The position numbers and the translations under genes are program-made. Of a DNA stretch of 6,690 nt, positions 1 through 5,863 are shown one piece after another. The stretch's first letter is position 1; each line of letters begins with the position of its first letter. The stretch is from Candidatus Aminicenantota bacterium (GTDB lineage Bacteria; Acidobacteriota; Aminicenantia; Aminicenantales; Aminicenantaceae): positions 1 to 6,690 of the forward strand of contig JAUWVG010000126.1 in assembly GCA_030617525.1 (NCBI GenBank), written 5' to 3'. A model generated the notes under the pieces. That model did not search any database. It saw nothing but the letters and a program-made list of their open reading frames with translations, and had not been told where the DNA came from.

Positions 1-1
1 C

Positions 2-106
2 GCAAATAAACAGTGGGAAATTGAGGACTATCAAAAAAATGTCGCACATGAGTTCGACAACCGTGTCCATGCATACGAAATCCAAAAATACATGTCCTTC
101 CTTTAG
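2..106 (+). CDS. 3' end of an unidentified protein-coding gene (partial, cut by window edge)
   Basis: Frame 2 is open from the left edge to a TAG stop at 104-106 and encodes 34 residues. The start lies outside the window. The composition is that of a real soluble protein C-terminus: charged and aromatic, with a likely amphipathic helix (WEIEDYQKNV, then HEFDNRVHAYEIQKY) ending in MSFL. The other frames here give low-complexity or stop-broken peptides, although one minus-strand frame is also open across this short stretch and cannot be formally excluded. I do not recognise the family: there is no cysteine motif, no signal peptide and no obvious catalytic residue. Only 14 bases separate its stop from the structured block at 121-364, so that block could lie in this gene's 3' untranslated region. 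I see no T-run terminator between the two. Confidence 0.55.
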   Translation, partial: ANKQWEIEDYQKNVAHEFDNRVHAYEIQKYMSFL

Positions 107-120
107 CCAAGCTTATCTTA

Positions 121-364
121 GAGCCGGACGGACGTCGATTGGCGTGTTTCCGGTGCGGACAAGAGCGGCGCTACCCGGCACGGAGTATCTTTCCCTACGC
201 GAAGACCCTCCCACCGCACCACCATCCGCTCCGGGATAAGATACCACCGCGCCATCCACCCCTCTTGTTTAGCACCTCCAGGGAATCGGATGGACGTCGT
301 ATCTCTGTTTTCATCCACATTCGTATGTGATGGAGGCAGAATACGTAAGGGGGCCGTCCGGCTC
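121..364. repeat. G+C-rich nested palindromic block closed by an 11-bp inverted repeat; structured RNA or MITE-like element
   Basis: The ends GAGCCGGACGG (121-131) and CCGTCCGGCTC (354-364) are perfect inverted repeats. Inside lie two further self-complementary arms. Arm A pairs 136-140 with 284-288, 152-156 with 272-276, 159-165 with 262-268, 177-179 with 251-253, 181-183 with 247-249, 185-191 with 238-244, and 192-195 with 233-236. Arm B pairs 298-302 with 341-345, 304-307 with 337-340, 312-314 with 330-332, and 316-320 with 325-329 around a TCGT loop. By hand count about half of the bases are paired, in a three-way-junction-like fold. The block is visibly richer in G+C than its flanks. Wobble evidence on strand is mixed: 157-158 with 269-270 form G-U pairs only on plus, while 180/250 and 184/245 form them only on minus. 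Short ORFs inside it do not look coding. It could be a non-coding RNA, a non-autonomous mobile element or a transfer remnant; no known family was recognised. Confidence 0.6.
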
Positions 365-384
365 AATTGGGGGTGCTATGCAAA

Positions 385-537
385 GGATATAAGGATTCAA
401 GGGTTCGAGTGTTTTTTTTCTAATGATTTAAGATGCAAAAGATTCAAGGGTTCTGGACCCTGTGGCCCCTTTCTTCATAATTCTTAAACATTTCACTTGA
501 ATCCTCGACCCCTTGACCCCTAGAATCCTTAAAATCC
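385..537. repeat. Imperfect palindromic intergenic repeat with 'gattcaagggttc' units
   Basis: The left end GGATATAAGGATTC (385-398) is the near-perfect reverse complement of 523-537. The next segment, 400-411, pairs with 494-505 over 12 positions, two of them G-T. The right arm carries about 17 extra bases (506-522) containing another 'gacccctt'-type unit, as if one repeat unit had been duplicated there. The 13-mer gattcaagggttc occurs directly at 394-406 and again at 441-453. Within the loop, 428-433 pairs with 482-487 and 447-451 pairs with 457-461. I have the impression that interspersed 'aaggattcaagggttcgagtg' repeats are common between genes in some Desulfobacterota genomes, but that is memory, not a search. 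There is no open frame of coding character here. Confidence 0.6.
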
Positions 538-623
538 ACCCATGCTTTCCTCTCTGGGAAAAGCGCAACGTGGTTTCTTTTCACTTTACAGAACTCGTTC
601 TTGAAATCACGAAAATTAGAATG

Positions 624-664
624 TTTACATGCTTATTGCATCTAGAGAAAATCTGTTTTATATT
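624..664 (+). promoter_or_regulatory. Possible weak promoter(s) for the glutamate dehydrogenase gene
   Basis: The A+T-rich stretch before the gene holds two imperfect sigma-70-like pairs. The first is TTTACA (624-629) with GAAAAT (647-652) at 17 bases. The second is TTGCAT (636-641) with TATATT (659-664) at 17 bases; its -10 is better, but it would leave a leader of only about ten bases. Neither is close to consensus in both boxes, so this is a placement guess based on position rather than a confident call. Confidence 0.25.
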
Positions 665-672
665 GATGCCAC

Positions 673-679
673 AAGGAGG
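673..679 (+). promoter_or_regulatory. Ribosome binding site AAGGAGG of the glutamate dehydrogenase gene
   Basis: AAGGAGG is a perfect Shine-Dalgarno core. Two tandem ATG codons follow, at 682 and 685. Spacing is only 2 bases to the first and 5 to the second, so initiation at 685 (one residue shorter) is the more usual geometry. Confidence 0.8.
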
Positions 680-681
680 AG

Positions 682-1929
682 ATGATGATTGAAGACAGTC
701 TTGCCGAGAAAGCAAAAAAGCAGCTCTATAAAGCAGCCTTGGAGATCAATCTTGATCCAAATCTTTTAAAAATCATTGAAAAGCCCATGCGTGTTTTAAA
801 AGTATCGATTCCAATAAAATTGGATAACGGCCGGACTAAAACGTTTACAGGATTCCGATGCCAGTACAACAATGCCAAGGGCCCTACCAAGGGCGGCGTG
901 CGCTACCATCCCAATGTCTCAGAGGACGAAGTGATTGCACTTGCCGCATGGATGACCTGGAAATGTTCTTTGCTTGATCTCCCCTACGGGGGTGCAAAAG
1001 GAGGGGTCATCTGTAATCCCACGGAATTGTCTGAAAGCGAACTGGAAAGGATGACAAGACGATACACCTGTGAAATCATGCCCATCCTGGGACCTCATAT
1101 TGATATTCCCGCTCCGGACGTGTACACAACTTCAAAAACGATGGCCTGGATCATGGATACATTTTCTCAGTTCAAAGGATATACCGAACCGAGTATCGTT
1201 ACGGGTAAGCCAGAGATTTTGGGCGGCTCAAAAGGAAGAAAAGAGGCAACCGGTCATGGGGTGGCTTTAACGATAAGAGAATATTACAAAGCTATGAATC
1301 AAAAATTAGAAGGAGCAACGGTCGCCATACAGGGATTTGGGAATGTTGGAGGATATGCCGCTCTCTTTTTATCAAAAATGGGCACAAAAATTGTCGCCGT
1401 TTCTGATTATTCTGGCTGCCTTGTCGACGACAATGGTTTGGATGTCCAGGGGCTTTTGGATTGTGTCGAAAAACATGCATGTGTGATCAAACACCCCGGA
1501 AAAAGAATAGATAGGGATGAACTCCTTTTCCAGGAAGCCGACATCCTCATCCCTGCGGCCCTGGAAAACCAAATCCATAAAAACAATGCGGATAAAATTA
1601 AGGCTAAAGTGATCTTTGAGGCTGCCAATGGCCCCACAACACCCGAGGCAGATGAGATACTCGAAAAAAGAAATATCCCGGTAATGCCCGATATTCTGAC
1701 AAATGCAGGCGGCGTGGTCGTCAGTCATCTGGAATGGGTGCAGGCCATGAGTGGACTCTACTGGGAAGAAGAACAGGTCAATTTTGAACTGGAGCGGAAA
1801 ATGGTCAAAGCCTTCAACACTGTGTGGCAGATCCACAACCAAAGAGATGTCACATTCAGATGTGCCGCTTACATTGCAGCCATCGAAAGAATTGCCGAAA
1901 TCTACAGTTATAGAGGTCTTTTTCCATAA
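682..1929 (+). CDS. gdhA: Glutamate dehydrogenase (Glu/Leu/Phe/Val dehydrogenase family), NAD(P)-dependent
   Basis: It catalyses reversible oxidative deamination of L-glutamate to 2-oxoglutarate and ammonium with NAD(P), in the cytoplasm. The 415 residues are the normal length of the hexameric bacterial/archaeal class. The N-terminal substrate domain shows KGGVRYHP (K70), WK (K94), the family signature LPYGGAKGGV with the catalytic lysine K106, and the catalytic aspartate in PAPDVYT (D146). The C-terminal Rossmann domain shows the dinucleotide loop QGFGNVGG (217-224) and, at the end of the second strand, D242; this leaves NAD versus NADP preference open. NAGGVVVSHLEWVQ (341-354) is the usual C-terminal substrate-site segment. 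All key residues are present and the frame is intact. The ATG at 682 is used here; the ATG at 685 fits the Shine-Dalgarno better. It stands alone: a good promoter lies just after its stop, so it is probably not co-transcribed with the flavin/Fe-S operon. Leucine or phenylalanine dehydrogenase is less likely given length and motifs. Confidence 0.93.
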   Translation: MMIEDSLAEKAKKQLYKAALEINLDPNLLKIIEKPMRVLKVSIPIKLDNGRTKTFTGFRCQYNNAKGPTKGGVRYHPNVSEDEVIALAAWMTWKCSLLDLPYGGAKGGVICNPTELSESELERMTRRYTCEIMPILGPHIDIPAPDVYTTSKTMAWIMDTFSQFKGYTEPSIVTGKPEILGGSKGRKEATGHGVALTIREYYKAMNQKLEGATVAIQGFGNVGGYAALFLSKMGTKIVAVSDYSGCLVDDNGLDVQGLLDCVEKHACVIKHPGKRIDRDELLFQEADILIPAALENQIHKNNADKIKAKVIFEAANGPTTPEADEILEKRNIPVMPDILTNAGGVVVSHLEWVQAMSGLYWEEEQVNFELERKMVKAFNTVWQIHNQRDVTFRCAAYIAAIERIAEIYSYRGLFP

Positions 1930-1947
1930 AAAACATCCAACAAAGCC

Positions 1948-1977
1948 TTGACAAGAAAATTTAATGTCTGTTATAAA
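1948..1977 (+). promoter_or_regulatory. Strong sigma-70 type promoter for the flavin/Fe-S operon
   Basis: TTGACA (1948-1953, 6/6 to consensus) is followed after 18 bases by TATAAA (1972-1977, 5/6). It lies 19 bases after the glutamate dehydrogenase stop and points to the operon starting at 2230. Transcription would begin near 1984. A weaker second pair, TTGAAA (2028-2033) with TATCTT (2050-2055), would shorten the leader. There is no clear hairpin-plus-T-run terminator for the upstream gene between its stop and this promoter. Confidence 0.65.
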
Positions 1978-1983
1978 TCACTA

Positions 1984-2229
1984 TTAATCATATTTTTATT
2001 TTTTATTTATAATAATACTATATTTTTTTGAAACTTTAAGGAGAAATAATATCTTTAAGCTCTTTCGAGGCCATCATACTCCTCTCTCAAAAAAGGAACT
2101 CTATAGAAAAGCCCCAATCCATTTATTTTTGTCCGCGAATCCCACATCTCGTGAGAAAACTTAACGCTCACTTCGGCGCCTCGGATAGTCAGATAGAGAA
2201 ATAACCGCTATCAATTTGGAGGGACACCC
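1984..2229 (+). other. Long untranslated leader of the operon with possible RNA structure
   Basis: If the promoter at 1948-1977 is used, about 245 bases precede the first gene. There is no ATG in this stretch. The first part (to about 2040) is extremely A+T-rich; the rest has ordinary composition. Possible helices are 2064-2071 with 2178-2185 (8 pairs, one G-U), enclosing GTGAG (2151-2155) with CTCAC (2167-2171), and GATAG (2184-2188) with CTATC (2208-2212), which ends six bases before the Shine-Dalgarno. The first and third helices share bases 2184-2185, so they could compete at their edge. I recognise no known riboswitch consensus, and the helices are short. Purine-rich AAGGAG at 2038-2043 resembles a ribosome binding site but no usual start codon follows. 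Confidence 0.35.
2218..2223 (+). promoter_or_regulatory. Ribosome binding site fixing the GTG start at 2230
   Basis: GGAGGG lies 6 bases before GTG at 2230. The nearby ATG at 2234 is out of frame with the conserved protein, so the Shine-Dalgarno spacing and the frame together support the GTG start. Confidence 0.75.
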
Positions 2230-2709
2230 GTGAATGTCGAGACACAAAAAGTCAAAATTTTCATGCAAAAACATGACAATCAAAAAAGAGCCCTAATATC
2301 GATTCTTCAGGACATTCAAGCCGAATTCAATTACCTCCCCAAAGAGGCTCTTCAAGACGTCGCTAAAACCCTAGAAATTCCCTTGATTCATATTATCGGA
2401 GTGGCCACGTTTTACCGCTCCTTCAGCCTGGAACCAAGAGGTAAGCATCAAGCAACAGTCTGTACAGGGACAGCCTGTCATGTCAGGGGTGGGCCAAAAA
2501 TTCTTGATGAGTTTGAGAGGAAACTCGGTGTGGAAGCAGGACATACCACCGAAGATAGACAATTTACCCTGGAAACAGTTGCTTGCCTGGGATGCTGTGC
2601 CATCGGTCCCGTGGTCGTCGTGGATAACGAATATTTCGCCCATACATCCATCCGAGAGGTCGGATCCATCTTAAAGAAGTACAGAAAAAAAGAGAAAGAC
2701 AATGAATGA
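2230..2709 (+). CDS. NuoE/HymA-like thioredoxin-fold [2Fe-2S] subunit of NAD(P)-linked oxidoreductase
   Basis: This is the small electron-transfer subunit that docks on the NuoF-type FMN subunit. It belongs to the family of complex I NuoE and the HymA/HndA subunits of NAD(P)-reducing and bifurcating hydrogenases and formate dehydrogenases. Its 159 residues are the usual length. A helical N-terminal part (about 1-70, with the family-typical GVATFYRSF at 57-65) precedes the thioredoxin-like domain. Four cysteines bind one [2Fe-2S] cluster: C78 and C83 (CTGTAC) and C119 and C123 in CLGCC; C122 is an extra cysteine next to the last ligand. The CLGCCAIGPV variant, rather than CLGACG, is in my experience typical of HymA-like rather than respiratory NuoE proteins. 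There is no signal peptide or membrane segment, so it is cytoplasmic. It starts with GTG behind a good ribosome binding site, is first in the operon and overlaps the next gene by 8 bases, which suggests translational coupling. Confidence 0.9.
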   Translation: MNVETQKVKIFMQKHDNQKRALISILQDIQAEFNYLPKEALQDVAKTLEIPLIHIIGVATFYRSFSLEPRGKHQATVCTGTACHVRGGPKILDEFERKLGVEAGHTTEDRQFTLETVACLGCCAIGPVVVVDNEYFAHTSIREVGSILKKYRKKEKDNE

Positions 2710-5700
2710 GATAAACAAAGTCAATTCCATTGAAGAATTAAACAATACAATTAACGAGCAAACTTTGTTTCGTCAAGACAAACAAAAAGCGGTTCTCACC
2801 GTTTCTGCAGGGACCTGTGGTCAAGCAAGAGGATCTCTGAAAGTCATCGAAGCTCTGGAGAAAGAGATTGCGGGCCAAAACCTAGAAGACAAAGTCACGG
2901 TCAAAGTCACCGGATGCCATGGTTTTTGTGAGGCAGAACCGAACATTATCATCCGTCCTCATAATATATTTTATCAGCATGTTGAACCAAAACATGCAAA
3001 AGACATCATCTCAGAAACGATCCTCAACAATAAAATCATAGACGCCCTTCTGTATACAGATCCCATATCAAAAGACAGGGCACCCAAAGAGGCTGATATA
3101 GGGTTTTATAAAAAGCAAAAACGGATCGTGCTAGGAGATAATGCTCTGATCGATCCCACCGATATCATGGATTACTTATCTATCGAAGGGTACCGTTCGC
3201 TAGCCAAAATCCTAAACGGCATAACTCCAGAGGAAGTGATTGAGACTGTGATTAAATCAGGCCTCAGGGGACGTGGAGGAGCGGGATTTCCCACTGGAAA
3301 AAAATGGGCCTTTTCAAGACGGGCAAAAGAAAAGACAAAATACATCATCTGCAATGCGGATGAAGGAGATCCTGGAGCCTACATGGACCGGAGCCTAATG
3401 GAGGGGAATCCACACCGTGTTCTGGAAGGAATGATTATTGGCGCTTATGCCATAGGCGCTGAGGAAGGCTACATATATATCCGCGATGAGTATCCGCTGG
3501 CCCTGAAAAACATTACGACAGCTATAGAACAGGCCGAAAGGTTGGGGATTTTGGGAGAAAATATCCTCGGAACGGAATTCCGTCTGAAAATTCATATCTC
3601 AAAAGGCGCCGGTGCTTTTGTCTGCGGTGAAGAGACGGCCTTGATCGCTTCCATCGAAGGAAAAGTAGGGGAACCGCGGCAGCGCCCTCCCTTTCCAGCT
3701 GTTCGAGGGCTCTGGAAAAAGCCAACAAATATCAATAATGTTGAAACCTGGGCCAACATCCCCGTCATTTTCGCAAACGGCGCCGATTGGTTTTCAAATA
3801 TCGGAACCGATGGATCTAAAGGAACAAAGATTTTTTCGCTTGTTGGAAAAATCAACAATACAGGACTCGTTGAAGTCCCGATGGGGATAACACTCAGAGA
3901 GGTCATCTATGACATCGGTGGCGGCATCCCCGAAGGCAAGGCATATAAAGCCGTACAAACAGGAGGCCCCTCGGGAGGATGCCTCCCCAAAGAAAACCTG
4001 GACCTTCCTATCGACTATGAGAGTCTTGCCCAGGCCGGCTCCATTATGGGATCTGGCGGAATGATCGTCATGGACGAGAGCACTTGTATGGTTGATGTTG
4101 CCAAATTTTTTCTCAACTTCCTCCGCGACGAGTCCTGTGGTAAATGCATTTCCTGCCGGGAAGGAACACAGCGAATGTGGGAAATCGTGACCGCCATCAC
4201 AGAAGGCCGCGGGAAGGAAGAGGATCTCGTTCTCTTGGAACAGCTTGCCTATTCGGTCAAAGACGCCTCCATGTGCGGATTGGGCCAGACAGCTGCAAAT
4301 CCCGTTTTGTCCACACTCAACCATTTTAAAAAAGAATACGAAGATCATATAAAACATAAAAAATGCCCAGCTATAGTCTGCAAAGAAATTGTATCCTCTC
4401 CCTGTCAGTATATCTGCCCCATCGATCAAGAAGCTTCGGTCTACATAGCCTTAACAGCACAAGGAAAATTCAAAGAGGCATATGACATCATTCGAAAGGA
4501 AAACCCCCTGCCTTCCGTCTGCAGTCGGGTCTGTCATCATCCCTGTGAAAAAATCTGCAGGGCAGGAGAGATCGGCGAGCCAATTGCCATTCGCAGCCTG
4601 AAGCGATTCATCACAGATTGGGCTCTTAAGAAAGGATATCAGATTCCCACGCCTAAGAAGCCAACAAAAAATAAAAACGTAGCCATCGTCGGATCTGGAT
4701 GTGCAGGCCTAACAGCCGCACACTTCCTCAATCAGCAGGGATACCAGGTCACAATCTTCGAAGCATTACCTGTTGCGGGCGGCATGCTCGCTTTAGGAAT
4801 TCCGGAACATCGACTCCCCAAAAGCAAACTTAATCATGACATAAAAAATATCACAGAATCAGGGGTTACAATCAAAATAAACTCTGCTCTAGGCAGTGAT
4901 TTTTCCCTAGATGACCTTTTTAAGCAAGGATTTGAAGCCGTGTTCATCGCCCTTGGTGCCCACAGTTCAATGAAGTTGAGTATCCCAGGAGAAGACAGTC
5001 CCGGTGTTATCCAGGCAGTAAAGATGCTTAAAGAAGTGAATTTGGGAAGGGACGTTGATATCGGCAAGAAAGTCGGGGTCATAGGCGGAGGAAATGCAGC
5101 CATAGACGCGGCCCGAGTGGCCGTCAGGAGTAAAAACACAGAGAAAGTGGTCATCCTTTACCGAAGGACCAGAAAAGAAATGCCAGCTTTCCAAGAAGAA
5201 ATCGATAACGCCCTCGAGGAGGGAATCGAAATCCAGTATTTGGTCACACCTGTTAAAGTCTTCACTGAAAACGGTAAAATCCAGGCCATAGAATGCCTCC
5301 GGATGGAATTGGGAGAGCCTGATACAAGCGGAAGAAGACGCCCTCTTCCCATAGAGGGTTCAGAATTTAAGATGGAGTTAGATACCCTGATTCCTGCCAT
5401 TGGAGAATTCCCTGATTTAGCTTTTTTGACCGACAACGACAAACTTAATATCTCCAAAAGAGGAGCTATCGTAGTCGACAAAGAAACTCTCCAAACCTGC
5501 CGGAAAGGTGTTTTTGCAGGAGGCGATGTGGTCACCGGGCCAAGTACAGTTGTCGAAGCTATGGCCGCCGGCAAGAGAGCCGCCGAATCCATAGAAAAAT
5601 ATTTAGAAGGTCTACCGCTGACAAAGGAGTATACTCTGACTAGACCTTCTCTATATGTTGAACCGGTTGAATTGTCAGAAGAAGAAATATTAGAAGCAAG

Positions 5701-5863
5701 AAGACCGATAATGCCAACTCTGCCTTCAGAGGAAAGAAAGAATAATTTCAGAGAAGTCGAATTGGGCTTCGATGAGGCGCTCGCCGTCAAAGAGGCCAGA
5801 CGATGCCTGAGATGTGAGCTCGAAACCAAAGAAGGAAAGAATGCGATAGGACGGTTAAAATGA
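2702..5863 (+). CDS. NuoF-GltD fusion: NADH/FMN/[4Fe-4S] subunit joined to an FAD/NAD(P)H GltD-like domain
   Basis: One uninterrupted 1053-residue frame. Residues about 28-100 form a thioredoxin-like [2Fe-2S]-type domain, but only C39, C72 and C76 are present as candidate ligands. The NuoF core covers about 140-550: FMN site GLRGRGGAGFPTGKKW (187-202), NADEGDPGAY (218-227), GAGAFVCGEETAL (302-314), and [4Fe-4S] ligands C479, C482, C485 and C525. A boundary segment holds C555 and C560 (CPAIVC). The GltD/NfnB-like part follows. It has cysteines C568, C572, C607, C611, C615 and C619 for Fe-S clusters, the FAD loop GSGCAGL (664-670), the second Rossmann loop GGGNAAIDAAR (795-805) with YRRTRKEMPA (820-829) suggesting NADPH, and the FAD-closing GGDVVTGP...VEAMAAGKRAA (940-961). 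It ends with RRCLRC (1033-1038). NuoF alone is about 420-600 residues and GltD about 470, so the length fits a true fusion. It probably links NADH, NADPH and Fe-S carriers, as in Sporomusa-type Nfn; bifurcation is inferred. Confidence 0.9.
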   Translation: MNEINKVNSIEELNNTINEQTLFRQDKQKAVLTVSAGTCGQARGSLKVIEALEKEIAGQNLEDKVTVKVTGCHGFCEAEPNIIIRPHNIFYQHVEPKHAKDIISETILNNKIIDALLYTDPISKDRAPKEADIGFYKKQKRIVLGDNALIDPTDIMDYLSIEGYRSLAKILNGITPEEVIETVIKSGLRGRGGAGFPTGKKWAFSRRAKEKTKYIICNADEGDPGAYMDRSLMEGNPHRVLEGMIIGAYAIGAEEGYIYIRDEYPLALKNITTAIEQAERLGILGENILGTEFRLKIHISKGAGAFVCGEETALIASIEGKVGEPRQRPPFPAVRGLWKKPTNINNVETWANIPVIFANGADWFSNIGTDGSKGTKIFSLVGKINNTGLVEVPMGITLREVIYDIGGGIPEGKAYKAVQTGGPSGGCLPKENLDLPIDYESLAQAGSIMGSGGMIVMDESTCMVDVAKFFLNFLRDESCGKCISCREGTQRMWEIVTAITEGRGKEEDLVLLEQLAYSVKDASMCGLGQTAANPVLSTLNHFKKEYEDHIKHKKCPAIVCKEIVSSPCQYICPIDQEASVYIALTAQGKFKEAYDIIRKENPLPSVCSRVCHHPCEKICRAGEIGEPIAIRSLKRFITDWALKKGYQIPTPKKPTKNKNVAIVGSGCAGLTAAHFLNQQGYQVTIFEALPVAGGMLALGIPEHRLPKSKLNHDIKNITESGVTIKINSALGSDFSLDDLFKQGFEAVFIALGAHSSMKLSIPGEDSPGVIQAVKMLKEVNLGRDVDIGKKVGVIGGGNAAIDAARVAVRSKNTEKVVILYRRTRKEMPAFQEEIDNALEEGIEIQYLVTPVKVFTENGKIQAIECLRMELGEPDTSGRRRPLPIEGSEFKMELDTLIPAIGEFPDLAFLTDNDKLNISKRGAIVVDKETLQTCRKGVFAGGDVVTGPSTVVEAMAAGKRAAESIEKYLEGLPLTKEYTLTRPSLYVEPVELSEEEILEARRPIMPTLPSEERKNNFREVELGFDEALAVKEARRCLRCELETKEGKNAIGRLK

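Noticed and set aside
121..364. Retron msr-msd RNA, because of the terminal complementary repeats and long hairpin arm.
   Set aside because: No reverse transcriptase frame follows on either strand within the window; downstream on plus is another repeat and glutamate dehydrogenase, and to the left the convincing frame belongs to a plus-strand gene end.
121..364. Group II intron remnant: the minus-strand end GAGCCGGACGG is faintly like the start of domain V.
   Set aside because: The 34-base domain V hairpin, the GTGCG-type 5' end and any maturase are absent; the similarity is a few bases only.
118..366. Small ORFs on both strands in the left spacer (118-366 minus, 139-330 plus, 290-487 plus, 21-239 plus).
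   Set aside because: They cross palindromic non-coding repeats, have no Shine-Dalgarno, and give proline/arginine/serine-rich peptides with no family character; the real coding frame at the left edge ends at 106.
544..564. Hairpin GCTTTCC / GGAAAAGC as a transcription terminator.
   Set aside because: Only seven pairs with a bulge, A+T-rich in part, and no immediate T-run follows; no gene ends just upstream.
2151..2204. Short leader peptide starting at GTG 2151 and ending at TAA 2202-2204.
   Set aside because: No Shine-Dalgarno before it and no repeated regulatory codons; the GTG is more easily part of a small helix.
4340..4420. Sequencing frameshift or lost stop joining separate NuoF and GltD genes.
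   Set aside because: The frame is continuous, the linker holds meaningful conserved-looking cysteine motifs, and NuoF-GltD fusions are known from anaerobes, so it reads as a genuine fusion.
5158..5829. Long antisense frames (5158-5829, 3794-4429, 1372-1842 and others on minus).
   Set aside because: They lie wholly within strongly conserved plus-strand genes and show no motifs or ribosome binding sites; shadows of the real frames.
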